64,000 bases of DNA from Lactifluus volemus. Taxonomy: Eukaryota > Basidiomycota > Agaricomycetes > Russulales > Russulaceae. A program made the position numbers and the translations under genes. Shown here one piece after another: positions 11,101 through 24,672 of the stretch; position 1 is the first letter of the stretch, and every line of letters starts with the position of its first letter. The stretch spans positions 1-64,000 of the forward strand of contig WTXI01000141.1 in assembly GCA_022376515.1 (NCBI GenBank). The letters are read 5' to 3'. Below the pieces are notes generated by a model. The model was not told where the DNA came from and did no database searches. It saw only the letters and a program-made list of their open reading frames with translations.

Positions 11101-13797
11101 GAGTGGGGCATTTCATGTCGACTTTGGCAAGGCGCATCGTCGGTTGGCACATTCATGTCTCAGTTTAATGCTGGATAGCCTCAAGTTCAACATTTGTAAA
11201 CTGGAGTCGTCACATCTCGCGAACAGGGACATCCCAGGCTTGGAGTCTCGAATTTCCGAGCACATTCCGCCCGCTCTGTCATATGCCTGCATCTTTTGGG
11301 ACGATCATCTAGAACACGTTGCTTTCGAACGAGATCTCTTCATGAAACTTCGATCCCTGTTCGAGACAAAGTTTTTGTTCTGGCTAGAAGTGCTTAGCAT
11401 CAAGAACAGTGTGGCTCTTGCATCGCCAGCAATGGCATCTCTGAAATTGTGGTTGCAGCGGAAGGTGGGTACATCCTATAATAATAAATGGCATGTAGTG
11501 ACTATTGTGTATAATCACAACAGCCCCAAATAGACGTGGAGAATCTCCTGTCATTGGTGAACGATGCGTTCGCATTTGTTCGGTATTTCGGGATGGCAAT
11601 AGCAAGAAGCGCTCCGCATATATATATATCTGCTCTTCCTTTCGCACCATCCTCTTCCCGCATGATCAAGCATTACCTTCACTTATTTCCCCACACATTA
11701 TCTTTGGATCGCGGGCAATTGTCTCATTGGCCAGCATTGGAAATGGTGATTCAAGCCCATGACGAGCCGATCAATTCTGTTGCATTCTCGCCAAATGGTC
11801 AGCGGATAGCCTCAGGCTCGGAAGACGACACGATTCGGGTGTGGGATGCCACGACGGGGGAGCTTGTAGCGGGCCCGTTTGCTAAGCACACCGATATGGT
11901 CCTTTCTGTTGGATTCTCGCCGGACGGACAGCGGATTGTCTCGGCCTCGGCAGATCACACGATTCGTGTGTGGGATGCCGCAACAGGAGATGTCGTTGCG
12001 GGACCGTTCATTGGACATAGACATGTGGTCATGTCTGTTGCGTTCTCGCCAGACGGGCAGCGCATCGCGTCTGCCTCGCGCGATCGCACGATCCGCATAT
12101 GGAATGCTACAACAGGAGAGGTTGTAGCAGGCCCGTTCACTGGACACAGGGCTCAGGTCAACTCAGTTGCATTCTCGCCGGACGGGAAGCGCGTTGCCTC
12201 GGCATCGCATGATCGCACCATTCGACTGTGGGGTTCTCCAGTAGGAGGGATCGTAGTGGGCCCATTTACTGGACACACTGAACCAGTCCTCTCTGTTGCA
12301 TTTTCACCGGACGGGGAGCGCATTGTCTCGGCCTCGTTCGATCACACAATTCGTGTTTGGAATTCTGCAACGGGAGAGGTCATGGCGGGCCCGTTTAGTG
12401 GACACACCAGTGCAATCTTCTCTGTTGCATTCTCACCTGACGGGCAGCGTATTGCCTCCGCCTCAGTTGATCGCACAATTCGTATGTGGGATGCTGCAAC
12501 AGGAGATATCATCGCGGGCCCGTTTACTGGTCACGCCCATTTAGTCTCTTCTATTGCGCTTTCGCCAGACGGACAGCGCATCGCCTCGGCCTCGTTTGAT
12601 CGCACGATTCGTGTGTGGGACGCCACAACAAGAGCGGCCGTAGCAGGTCCGTTTACTGGACATACCAGTCTGGTCTTTTGTATTGCGGTCTCGCCGGACG
12701 GGCAGCGTATCGCCTCGGCCTCAGCAGATCACACGATTTGTATTTGGGATGCCACAACTGGAGAGGTCACATCGGGCCCGTTTATTGGACACACCGATTG
12801 GGTTGATTGGTGTTTCATTCTCGCCAGACGGACAGCGAATCGCCTCGGCCTCGAACGACTGCACGATTCGTGTATGGGATGCAGCAACGGGAGAGTCGTA
12901 GTGGGCCCGTTTACAGGACATAATTTCATGTCTGTCGGTTGTATTCTCACCGAACGGGCAGCGCATCGCTTCGAGCTCGGCAGATTGCACGATCCGTGTG
13001 TGGGATGCTGCAACAGGAGAGGTTGTAGCCGGCCCATTTATTGGACACGCCGATGGTGTCTTCTCCATTGCGTTCTCATCGGACGGGCAGCGCATTGCCT
13101 CAGCTTCCGTCGATCGCATGATTCGTGTGTGGGATGCAGGAACAGGAGAGGTTTAGCCGGGCCGTTTATTGGGCATAGCGACGAGGTCAGATTTGTTGCA
13201 TTCTCGACGAACGGGGAGCGCATTGCTTCAGCCTCAAATGACCGCACGATTCGCGTGTGGGATGCCACAACAGGAGCACTTGTGGCCAGCCCATTTACTG
13301 GACATACGAGTGGGGTCAACTCTGTTCGTTCTCACCAGATGGGCAGTACATTGCCTCCGGCTCTGAGATCGTACGATTCGCGTGTGGGATGCAACAACAG
13401 GAGATATCGTGGCGGGCCCATTTACTGGACACACCGATCAGTCGATTCTGTTGCGTTCTTGCCGGATGGACAACGGATCGCCTCGGCCTCAGAAGATTGC
13501 ACGATTCGCATGTGGCATGTCGGAACCCTGCGCACCGCCTCGGCCTCGCGAAGTCGCGCGATTCATCCGGACAAGCGCAGAACGGAAGACATTGACAAGT
13601 TCCCGGTTAATAATGATGGTTGGGTGTGTGGGGAGAATGGAGAGCTTCTTTTATGGATTCCCCAGATTCACCGGCCATATTTCAATAGGTCTAACACTGT
13701 CTGGATTTCAGGCAGAAATTATTCCCAGCTTGATTTCTCAAACTTTGTACATGGATCGAATTGGGCTACGGTACATGTTCCTAGTTCATCTAGCTAG
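8154..13797 (+). CDS. NLR1: C2-NACHT-WD40 STAND protein, WD40 part partly out of frame
   Basis: Model by alignment to NLR3, exons: 8154-8234, 8322-8364, 8424-8577, 8632-8738, 8790-9217, 9269-9319, 9384-9588, 9640-9782, 9840-9873, 9924-11464, 11524-13797 (1686 codons). The C2-like N-terminus ([14 protein letters not shown] joined across exons 2 and 3), the helical linker and NACHT with GQAGTGKS and [11 protein letters not shown] are intact. In the last exon I count seven indels relative to the other copies (+1 near 12808, -1 near 12895, -2 near 12925, -1 near 13153, 13328, 13368 and 13437). They sum to -6, and every misframed stretch stays open, so translation reaches the normal stop. WD repeats 9-11 and 13 would be replaced by Cys/Arg/His-rich nonsense of the kind [12 protein letters not shown]. 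Either a coding gene with damaged propeller 2 or a consensus artefact. Presumed cytosolic ligand-sensing NLR. Confidence 0.78.
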
Positions 13798-14190
13798 AGT
13801 CGGTACACTATGTATATATGCCATCCCAAAATTCACTGGCAGAGGTAGCACCAGTGAATCTATGATTATGATTCATCAGAGTGTGTCGAATTCTGAGTCT
13901 TGGGAAGATATTCGTGTTATCATTCTTCGGCCAATATCAGTCACGTGATTCCTAGGTGACGGTTTGCGCACGCGACATCTACACGGACTGAGCCAATTTC
14001 CCCAATTTGATTCCATCCACAATCCAGGCACATACTCCAGTACTTTCTTGATATACATATATGAACAGAGGGGCCGCGAATCAAGTACATATCATAATGA
14101 GAGCAACGAACAGTTCGTTTAAGGGTGGGGGTAGGGGGGGAAAGGAGGGGGATGTACAGTAGGCACTTGTCTGTCTGTTCGGTTCGCGAT
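13798..14190. other. NLR1 3' spacer, convergent with RhoGEF fragment
   Basis: Non-coding spacer between the NLR1 stop and the RhoGEF stop. It carries the E-box palindrome (13941-13948) and an ATACATATATGAAC stretch shared by all units, and ends in a G-rich run near 14125. Confidence 0.6.
13941..13948. promoter_or_regulatory. E-box palindrome TCACGTGA
   Basis: The CACGTG core, recognised by bHLH factors of the Cbf1/Pho4 type in fungi, sits about 145 bp after the NLR1 stop. It recurs at the same relative place in most units. Function inferred only from conservation of the core. Confidence 0.4.
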
Positions 14191-17020
14191 TTATGGTGAC
14201 CCATTCAGGGTAGGGTGAAGGAAAGACGAGTGCTGCGTCGGCGACGCCAGCCTCTCAGGAGGAAGAGCGGTACAGTCGAGATCAACTCGAAGATGTACTG
14301 TCCCGTACCATGCCGCAGGTCCGCCTGAACCAGGGCACCCTTGTGATACGTCTTCTGCGCGCATGAAGCCATGCACACGCGCCTCTTGTCATGGTGCCTC
14401 TTCCCAGCTTCCATTGGGGCCCGGCGGGGGAGTGGTAATCACGCCCCGCGCCCGTCCCAAATGAATCGCAGGTCATGGCCTAGAATAATCCGGCAGTCGT
14501 CCAGTTTTAACATGTCGCACTTCAATGGAGCGCGAGTCGAAGATGAGGATGTAAGGAGGGTGCCATGCGACGTGCTCTGCGGTACCCTCCCACTCGATCG
14601 TACCTTTCGTACGACTTGGGTCCCATGTCGATTCACATACAACCCGAATTCTGCGAAGATAGATGAGCATCAAGAGAGGAAGCGAAAGTACATGAAGAAT
14701 TACCATCATAGCACAGCAGGAACTCGTTCTCGCTTGACCGGAACATACCCATTGGACGACATGACTCGCATCGTTTAGCGAGCTTCTCGTGACGAGGATC
14801 GTCACGTTGTGGAAGTTACGCTCTTGAAACTGCAGATAACGGATCAGACATGAAACGCGTAAATGAGGTACGAAGAGAGAAAGACTGACTCGGAGAGATC
14901 CATGATCTCGAAGCCCTTTGTGCAGAGAATGGCGATCCTCGCTTTCAAGAAGATGAGGTCATACGATTCTGACGGGAGGAAGAAGTCCTGTCAAGTGGTG
15001 TCAACAGTGGGGTTCGTTCCCGGAGGTCGGAGTATACGTACTCGGTAGACTCGGAACCACTCTGAGCGAGGTTGTCGCCAGCCAAGTGGGGAGCTGAGAG
15101 ATACCGGAGCTTTTGTTCTCTCGTTGATTGCCAACAACGGGCTCGAGTACGCGGAACACTATCAAGCTAACCGCCACGTTAGATCGACTGAGGGGACAAC
15201 TAAGAGAGAACTTTACCCCTTTCTTCTTCATGTAAATGACAAGGGTGCCTCCTCCAAAACTCCCACGACTATTTGGAGATGAAGGTACGAGCCTCAATAT
15301 GGTATGAAAAGAGCGACTGAAAAAAAAAAAAAATCGAATTTAACAAATAAAAATCCGAGGTAGGTAAAATAGAAAGGGTCTTTTTCCCTTTCACCTTGTC
15401 GGCAAGAACGAGGAAAATTCAGAAGTCTTCTAACATCGCACATTGCGTAACCATCTTGAGGTGCAACAGGCATGCTGCAAGGCGGTTTGAGCTTACAAAA
15501 CAGCATCACGGCAACTCGAAAAAAAAACACCCTCACATCGAGAATCGTGCCGGTAGCCGATCCAGACACCCTCGCGCAACCGACCGCGAGAGCGCGGCCA
15601 TCAGCGGTAGCTAGAAACGAGCAAATTTAGCAACCATGCTTTTTGTCTAAGCCGAGGCTTGCTTACTAAACGGCACGGGCAGGTGACCTTCCCAGTAAAC
15701 GCAATCTCTGTATTCCACGACTGATTCCCCGGTGGCGAGAGCATAGACGGGACAAAAAAGGTGTCCGAGCTGAGCGTCTCGACTTCGAACACCTTGTTCG
15801 ACTCCTGCACGACCTTGCGCAACCCAATCGCTTCCTGAAGCTTTCCTTCCAATCAGACCGTGCCTGAGTCGACTCGCGTACACAGTGTACAGCCCTCCGA
15901 GTCGGCCAGTGTGCAGTATCGTGCCGGGTACACGGCGCGGGAGTCGGTCACAGGTTCCGGGTTGACACCTGGGGTGTTTGCTTGTGCTGCATCGCCATTA
16001 CCTCCGCCAAATTCAAGAGCAGGCCAATGCCATGCTGTGTGGGGGGTTGGTAAAGTTTCAAGGGTCAAGACAACCGAGGAAAAAATCAACTCCGTCAAGG
16101 TGACGCGGCGTCAACGCGTCAATGCGCACGGCCCACTACGTAAAGATCAGGGCGACATAATCAATCAGCAACCCAAGTTTACCAGCGAATCGACAAATTA
16201 GAATTAGTGGGTATGTCAATAGTGGCTTGTATACTGTTTCATAAGAGAATTCGTAACAGATATCAAAATATCAAAGATACTACATTTAACGTGTGATGCG
16301 GTACGACTGCCGACCATCCATATTGAATGTTTCTCACATAGATCCAGGGGAATAGGCTGGATTATAAAGTCAACTTCAGCACGCAGATAAAGCAAGGGCG
16401 GAAATTATATACTCGGCGGTTGACGCGTTGACGTGGTACTTTTGTAATCCCATCCTTTTCTTTCAACTTTGTCATCACCACTGTGCCGCAATCACAATTA
16501 GCAACCGCTCCATCCACTCCATTCGAAACCCATATCCGGCTGACGTAGGAGTTTGCCTGTGTAGATAAGCGACCGATTCTCGGCCAACAAATCCATATCC
16601 TACAACAGACAGTTTTTCACCCGGCTGACGCGAGTTGGGGAGGACAGACTACTCACCACCACCTCGCCGGGCTTGAACACCAAATTCGAATTGTACCGCC
16701 ACAACTCGACCTTCTGATTCGCGGACGTGACGCCCGGTTCCGTTTCCTTGAGCAGCGATTTGATCACTTCGATGAGCTGAGGAATGCTCTCGTGGTCCTC
16801 GTGACCCTCGGTGCTGGCTTCTATTATGCCCTTCAGCAATAGCTCGTACCGCGCGAGACGTGGGATCGGTCGGTTCACAAAGTTCTTCATGTCGAGGCGG
16901 TTTGCATCCGGATGACGCATACATTGCTGTAGGCAAAACCCAAAAAAAAACATGATTCCATATGCGCACGGATGCCATGAAAGCGAAACACGAACCTCCA
17001 CAAATTCTTTGAATGCTGAG
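14191..17020 (-). pseudogene. ROM2-like RhoGEF 3' part (DH-PH-CNH), copy after NLR1
   Basis: Read on the minus strand from 17020: FKEFVE, then after an intron QCMRHPDANRLDMKNF and NRPIPRLARYELLLKG (DH domain), KVELWRYNSNLVFKPGE, and after another intron DLLAENRSLIYTGKLLRQPD (PH). Then KVFEVETLSSDTFFVPSML and the CNH domain (LKMV..CAML, GFEIMDL-like, GTAEHVAWHPPYILIFDSR, FIEVRHVETG) to the stop at 14191. This is the order of fungal Rho1 exchange factors such as ROM2 (cell-wall integrity signalling). The N-terminal half is missing. Here the PH piece is also deleted after GFEWSGW, CNH lacks about 55 bp near 15255, and several joins are out of frame. Relic, convergent with NLR1. Confidence 0.75.
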
Positions 17021-18625
17021 TGCTAAAAGACCCAGCGACTCCCAGGTAGTGGCATTACTGTATGTGACGCGCGATGCTAATACTCAATTCTGGATCCGGT
17101 GAACATGAGAAAAACACCTTAAAAATGGCTTCAGAGGCGCTCGGTCATGTTCTGAAGCCAGTGTGGTAGAGTGATAGCATGCACGGACCACGGCAATTTC
17201 AAGTTGGCGTTGGTTCGCTTAGTCATTACTCGAACCTCGCCTTGCCCATCCTCGCTCTCGGTTTTCCTCAATGCGACCTCACAGCCTCAGTACCGGTCGT
17301 GGGCATCACCTCCTTCAAGTTCTGGAGGCACGAGTAGGGAATGTCCACGAAGCCTGGGATCGCCCACCTGATGCCCACTCCTGTCCCCATCCCCATCTCA
17401 CCCCCGCCTATGCCCGCCTGCCCTGACTCATTCGTTTGTCCGTGTCTACATTCATGTCCACCCCTGCTGTTGACACCCGCCTTTCCCAACTTGTCCACCC
17501 CTGCTCGCCTGCTAACACCTGCCTGCCAGCACCCGTCCATGCTCTGACGTGCAAACTCGTATCACATTCAAGAGTCACCACTAGCAGTCGTATCTCACAT
17601 CAAACACGGCGCTGGCGGCACACAGACACCATCACGAACTCGGAGCGGTTCCGACCAATGCTCGCTTACGGAGCTCGAGCCTCACGCCACTCGCAAGACG
17701 TTAGGAACAAGGAATGCAACAACTCCACGAGGTCAGCGATGATGGGTCGGGGACGGAGGATGAAAGAAGAAAAGGGGCGAGGATAGTATGAAGGGGAAAA
17801 CGCAGCGTTTTAAAGGTAGCAGTCACGCAGACCTCGAAAACGAGCTAATCGAAGACCTTAGGAGTGTCGGTCCGATTGGGTAAATAGGGAGTATTCCGAA
17901 AGAGTCGTTGTAGACGTGGGGCAGATCCACTCAAGAAGCATAATTCCAGTTTAAGGAACGTCAACGCCAGAAATGGCACCTGCATAATAGAAGTGTTGCA
18001 CCATTTCCTTGTCTTAGTAGTACAGTAGGGGGTCCCCTATCTCCCCTTAAGACAGATTGCCTCTAGGCGCAATATATATCATAGTATAGTATTCCGGTAC
18101 AGTATCCAACAACCAGAACGCATGGCAACTCGACTCGTGCCCAAGGGCCTGCGTAACAAGGGGATCTCGCCATACCTCTAGCAACTTTTCGAGGATGAAC
18201 CATCTAGCGCCCGTCTGTCTTGCGGACGGGGGAGAATGCACCATGCTCGTCCCACTGTAGTGTTGAGAGACGCAAGAAGTGGACAGTCTCAGGATGATCG
18301 ACGCCTGAAGTCGGTGGTTTTCATGATTGAAGCGCACGATAGTGAGATACGCTCACAGGCTGATCAGTTTTATGATAACTCAGAGTCGATTATGATATGA
18401 CCAACTGGGTGGATACTCTAGAGCGGAGGTGCGACTGTTATAACAACCACGACAATGTTCACGTTTTCCCTCTCTGAGCGGCCATTCCAAGGCCATCATG
18501 TGCTAAGTCTGTGTCAAGCTCGATGGAGGATCACCGGGCCGAACGTGTCAACCTGTGTTCCAATGAGGTAAACCTTGTCAACATGCGGACGGTACTTGTT
18601 GCCTCAACCTCAAACCTCGACTACA
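17015..18625. repeat. Block U, copy 1 (upstream of NLR2)
   Basis: Second copy of the shared upstream block: Pro-rich patch at about 17350-17540, Lys/Arg-rich patch at about 17715-17880, F-box/LRR-like relic near 17940-17990 (minus) and AATATATATC at 18071-18080. Its first bases also encode the last DH exon piece of the adjoining RhoGEF relic. No intact gene. Confidence 0.6.
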
Positions 18626-21600
18626 ATGTCTCTTGCACAACCACATTCGTATGCCAAAGTCTATTACATTCCTTCTCGCCAATATTAATCATTACTACAG
18701 CCAAGGTCCTCAAACCCCCGAAATAGGGTACCTCAGTCACTTCCATTTAATTGTCATTTTTGCTCACATAATTGCCTTTGACCAGTGCTCAGGTCATCGA
18801 AACTCCACAAAGATTTCTCCCTCTCGAGGTGACTGGTACGTAGGTTGGTGATCCATGAGATGTGTCCTATAGTAAGCCCGTTTCCCCGTCAGTACTCAGG
18901 GCGCACAATCTTCCTCGTCTCAAGACCGTCTTTGGGAAGAAAGACGGTTTTACGTCACTGTGACCAACGAGGCCAGAACATGGCAGACACGACTTGTTCG
19001 AAGCGTGGGACAGCGCGTGGAATGGAACCAGGTTCTGGACACCTTGTACGAAATCTATATTATTCTGTATTATTTATTTTTTTGAGTCTCTTGCAGTGCT
19101 GTACTATCACTCTCCCGTGTGACAGCATCTCTTTATGCGAAAAGGGCCATGCGGAATGACATCCTTGTTGGAACGCATGAGATACTCTGTGAACCTCAAC
19201 ATGGTTCGTCTTGTTAGGTTCTTACTCGCATTCATATGACGCAGCACGTTGTAGACCTTGATATTATTTTGAGTCATGATGGCGGTCATTCAACGGAGCC
19301 AGTCACACTCTTTATGAAGATCACCGTCTCACCAAATGCGAGTCCCTGCCTGACTGCTCCGGTCAACACCGTGAACCACACAGCGATCGATTTAGACAGC
19401 CCGCCGGTCGGAGAAGGAAATTCCGCGCCTCCTACTGTTCAAGCCAATGGTGAAACTACCCAACTAGCGGTAGTCACCGCTCCTCTACTTCCTTTATCCG
19501 GGACCAGTGACTTCCCATTGAGAGCAGTACTTCTGTGCGACCAGCATCGGACAGCCAGACGGAGATGCCACGCATCGCTCTCCGTCGTGCTGAGGAGGCT
19601 GTGAATACGATGGAATCATGGGGCATTGCTGTTGGGGTTGTCAAGCAGGTGATGGATGCCGTCGGTCCAATCGCATCAGTATGCCCAAAGCTATTTTGCT
19701 TCTTCGCCGAGTTAACTTTCGTTCTCCAGCTGCATCCCTACGCAAGTCTAGCATGGAGTCTGCTCTCAAAGATTCCCGAGGTGCGTCACCTTGCCTTGTC
19801 GGAGCATGCGGGACGTTCATTCTTTTTTGTCTTCTCGTTTCTAGACTTTGCTACAGCAGGTTCAGCGTGACGACAATGTCCGATCACTATTTGAAGTCAT
19901 ATGCGATGCGTTTACGTTTGCAGAAGATGCGGACGCTTTGAGGAGGATCAAGCCAGAGTCTCTTCAAGCGAAAATCTTGAGGACATGCTGGAACGGGTCT
20001 CAGAAATTAGCAAATTTATTGAATCGTATGCGAAGGATGTGCGAGTCGGTACGTTGTCCTGAGCCCTTTGGTTTAGTCATTATTAACATACGATTTGCAG
20101 GGAAGCGGACTTTGAAGAATATCCGTGGCCAGGTTGACGGGAAAGTCACACAGTACCGCACCATCCTCACCCGACTGCGAGACGATTTTCTTGCGCGTGC
20201 TGCTGTCACGACAGAGGTTACTGTGCTTCGAATCCAGGACGATGTGAGTAATATTAGCCCAAACAAGCAGGAGTTGCTCGACTCAATAGCGCGAATATAG
20301 CTTAAAGCGATGTCAAACCAAGCATTAGAAGCCGGTGCGTAATATTGATGGCCACGAGATCATGATCTGACAAACGGCACACAGAATTCGGTTACATAAT
20401 CAGGGAATTGCCTTATAAGGGAGGCTGGCGATTCGGCGATGAGAAACGATGTCTTCCTGGAACACGCGAAGATTTCTTGGATCATATCTTCAAGTGGGTC
20501 AAGAATCCCGAATCCGATCGTGGGCTCGTGCTCTTCGGCCAAGCAGGCACTGGAAAGTCCTCAATAGCACATGAAGTCGCACGTCATTTCGAGGACAAGT
20601 GTCTCGGATCTTACTTCGCCTTCGTTCGGAAGGAGGGTTCCAAAGACGAGGCATACAAGCTTTTCACGACACTTGCCTGTGATCTCTCCAACTCCTATCC
20701 TGCGTTCAAATCCGCCCTCGGGAGGGTCCTTAAGGATCATATGTCGCTCCGTGGTACCCGAGACCGTCGTACTCTCTTTGAACGACTCATCCTCGAACCG
20801 CTCAAGGACCTACAAATTCGTGATCCAATCCTTATCGTAATCGATGGATTGGACGAGAGTGGAGATGCGAGTGGCACAAAAGGATTACACACGTTCCTTG
20901 CTGATCATCTTCTCGACCTCCCTTCAAAATTCCGTATTCTCATCGCATCAAGGCCGGACGTTGGCATCGAATCTGCATTCGCGGAAGCACTATCTGTCCA
21001 CACCCTCTACATGGATGATGTCAAACTTTCTGCGAAAACGGAGGACGATATTCTCGCGTACTTTCAGGACGCGCTCCATCCGGATGCTTTCAAGGACTAT
21101 GGCGGGAAGCTAGCAAAGGCGGCGGAGGGCCTGTTTCAGTGGGCATCCGTGGCATGCGGATTTATAAACAACCCTCCTTCTAGTTTCGGTTTCAGTGAGA
21201 AAGAGGTCGTACAGCGCTTGTTGGGACACTCTCGAGATCGGGATGGACAAGATCCGTTGGACCAGTTATACGAAGAGGTCTCGAGGGATATTTCAAGCCG
21301 CCTGCAGCACAGACGTTATTTCGATCCGTGATGGGACAAATTTTTGCTGCGATCGAGCCTCTCACCATCAGTTCCCTGATTTCCCTGCGTCGACATGCAC
21401 CAAAGATGATCCCGATGATCCTGACCCTGATGACTCTGATCGGGTTCTCAAAATGCTCGGTCACCTCGGCTCAGTACTGAGCAATGTCACTTCATCTGAT
21501 GGAACGCGACCGATCGTTCCTCTCCATACTTCATTCCGTGACTTTCTAGCAGATGAGAAGAGTGGGGCATTTCATGTCGACTTTGGCAAGGCACACCGTC

Positions 21601-24247
21601 GGTTGGCACATTCCTGTCTTGGTTTAATGCTGGATAGCCTCAAGTTCAACATTTGTAAACTGGAGTCGTCACATCTCGCGAACAGGGACATCCCAGACTT
21701 GGAGTCTCGAATTTCCGAGCACATTCCGCCCGCTCTGTCATATGCCTGCATCTTTTGGGACGATCATTTAGAACACCTTGCTTTCGAACAAGATCTCTTC
21801 ATGAAACTTCGATCCCTGTTCGAGACAAAGTTTCTGTTCTGGCTAGAAGTGCTTAGCATGAAGAACAGTGTGGGCCTTGCGTCGCCAGCAATGGCATCTC
21901 TGAAGATGTGGCTGCAGCAGAAGGTGGGTATTACATCCTATAATTATAAATGGCATATAGTGACTATTATGTACAATCACAACAGCCCCAAAAGGACGTG
22001 GAGAATCTCCTGGATTGGTGAACGATGCGTTCGCATTTGTGCGGTATTTCGGGATGTCAATAGCAAGAAGTGCCCCGCATATATATATATCTGCTCTGCC
22101 ATTCGCACCATCCTCTTCCCGCATCATCAAGCATTATCTTCACTCATTCTCCCACACATTATCTTTGGATCGCGGGCAATTGTCTCATTGGCCAGCATTG
22201 GAAATGGTGATTCAAGCCCATGACGAGTCGATCAATTCCGTTGCATTCTCGCCAAATGGTCGTCGGATTGCCTCAGGCTCGCGAGACCACACGATTCGGG
22301 TGTGGGATGCCACGACGGGGGAGCTTGTAGCGGGCCCCTTTGCTAAGCACACCGATAGCGTCTTTTCTTTCATTCTCGCCGGACGGACAGCGGATTGTCT
22401 CGGCCTCGGAAGATCACACGATTCGTGTGTGGGATGCCGCAACAGGAGATGTCGTTGCGGGACCGTTCATTGACATAGTAATATGGTCTTATCTGTTGCG
22501 TTCTCGCCAGACGGGCAGCGCATCGCATCTGCCTCAGCAGATCGCACGATCCGAATATGGAATGCTGCAACAGGAGAGGTTGTTGCAGGCCCGTTCACTG
22601 GACACACCGATGACGTCAACTCTGTTGTATTCTCGCCGGACGGGAAGCGCATTGTCTCGGGATCGCATGATCGCACGATTCTCCTGTGGGATTCCGCAGT
22701 AGGAGGAATCGTAGCGGGCCCATTTACTGGACACACTGAACCGGTATATTCTGTCGCATTTTCACCGAACGGGGAGCACATTGCCTCGGCCTCGGAAGAT
22801 CACACAATTCGTGTTTGGAATTCCGCAACAGGAGAGGTCATGCGGGCCCGTTTAATGGACACACCGATACAGTCTTTCTGTTGCATTCTCACCTGACGGG
22901 CGGCATATCGCTCCGCCTCGTACGATCGCACAATTCGTGTGTGGGATGCTGCAACAGGAGAGATCATTGCGGGCCCGTTTACTGGTCACACCGATTCAGT
23001 CTTTTCTATTGCACTCTCACCGGACGGACAGCGTATCGCCTCGGCCTCGTTCGATCGCACGATTCGTGTGTGGGACTCCACAACAAGAGAGGCCGTAGCA
23101 GGTCCGTTACTGGACATGCCGATTCGGTCTTTTTATTGCGGTCTCGCCGGACGGGCAGCGTATCGCCTCGGCCTCAGCAGATCACACGATTTGTATTTGG
23201 GATGCCACAACAGGAGAGGTCACAGCGGGCCCGTTTACTGGACACACCGATTGGGTTATGGTGTTTCATTCTCACCGACGGGCAGCGAATCGCTTCGGAT
23301 CGAACGATCACACGATTCGTGTGTGGGATGCAGCAACGGGAGAGGCCGTAATGGGCCCATTTACAGGACACAATGATTGGACGTCTCAGTTGTATTTCAC
23401 CGGACGGGCAACGCATCGCTTCGAGCTCGCTAGATCCACGATTCGTGTGTGGGATGCTGCAACAGGAGAGGTTGTAGCCGGCCCATTTACTGGACACGCC
23501 GATGGTGTCTCTCCATTGCGTTCTCATCAGACGGGCAGCGCATTGCCTCAGCTTCCGTCGATCGCACGATTCGTGTGTGGGACGCAGGAACAGGAGAGGT
23601 TGTAGCCGGGCCGTTTATTGGGCATAGCGACGAGTCAATTTTGTTGCATTCTCGCCGAACGGGGAGCGCATTGCTTCAGCCTCAGATGACCGCACGATTC
23701 GCGTGTGGGATGCCGCAACAGGAGCACTTGTGGCCGACCCATTTACTGGACATACGAGTGGGGTCAACTCTGTTGCATTCTCACCAGATGGGCAGTACAT
23801 TGCCTCCGGCTCTGAAGATCGTACGATTCGCGTGTGGGATGCAACAACAGGAGATATCGTGGCGGGCCCATTTACTGGACACTCCGATGCAGTCGAATCT
23901 GTTGCATTCTTGCCGGATGGACAACGGATCGCCTCGTCCTCACAGATTGCACGATTCGCATGTGGCATGTCGGAACCCTGTGCACCGCCTCGGCCTCGCG
24001 AAGTCGCGCGATTCATCCGGACAAGCGCAGAACGGAAGACATTGACAAGTTCCCGGTCAATAATGATGGTTGGGTGTGTGGGGAGAATGGAGAGCTTCTT
24101 TTATGGATTCCACAGATTCACCGGCCATTTTTCAATAGGTCTAACACTGTCTGGATTGCAGGCCGAAATTATTCCCAGCTTGATTTCTCAAACTTTGTAC
24201 ATGGATCGAATTGGGCTACGGTATATGTTCCTAGTTCATCTAGCTAG
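18626..24247 (+). pseudogene. NLR2: C2-NACHT-WD40 copy with many 1-nt deletions
   Basis: Exon equivalents: 18626-18705, 18793-18835, 18893-19045, 19097-19203, 19255-19678, 19730-19780, 19845-20048, 20101-20243, 20301-20334, 20385-21923, 21986-24247. Lengths compared with NLR3 show single-base losses in exons 1, 3, 5 and 7, two in exon 10 (about 21279 and 21403) and a net -18 in the last exon. By eye that is 17-18 separate one-base losses, about one per WD repeat. All splice sites and the Walker motifs remain. As written it cannot give a full protein. Either a pseudogene under indel decay or a poorly polished repeat copy: the missing bases are hardly ever substitutions or stops, which is unusual for an old pseudogene. 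Confidence 0.8.
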
Positions 24248-24672
24248 AGTCGGTACACTATGTATGTATGCCATCCCAAAATTCATCGGCAGAGATAGCA
24301 CCAGTGAATCTATGATTGTATTCATCAGAAGGCTGTCGAAGTCTTTTGAGTCTTGGGAAGATGTTCGTGTTATCGTCTTCGGGTAGTATCAGTCACGTGA
24401 CACGAAGGCACAGGCACTGGTGGCCACCAGATTGTCCCAGGTGACGGTTTGCACATGCGACATCTACATGAACTTCTTGGTGGAGTCAATTTCCCCAATT
24501 TGATTCCATCCACAATCCAGGCACACACACTTCCTTGACATACATATATGAACAGAGGGGCCGCGAATCAAGTACATATCATAATGAGAGCAACGAAGAG
24601 TTCGTTTAAGGGTGGGGGGGGGGAAAGGAGGGGATGTACAGTAGGCACTTGTCTGTCTGTTCGGTTCGCGAA
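24248..24672. other. NLR2 3' spacer
   Basis: Non-coding spacer matching the ones after NLR1, NLR4 and NLR5; E-box palindrome at 24392-24401, G-run near 24615. Confidence 0.6.
24392..24401. promoter_or_regulatory. E-box palindrome GTCACGTGAC
   Basis: Ten-base perfect palindrome about 145 bp after the NLR2 stop, at the position equivalent to 13940, 48201 and 58855. Confidence 0.4.

Noticed and set aside
17341..17547. Proline-rich open frame (PTPVPIPISPPP) present in all U blocks, and its Gly-rich minus-strand partner
   Set aside because: Start, stop and frame differ between copies and the composition is low complexity; not supported as a gene.
18626..24247. Repeat-induced point mutation as the cause of decay in unit 2
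   Set aside because: The lesions are one-base deletions; I see no excess of C-to-T changes, and introns and motifs are unchanged.
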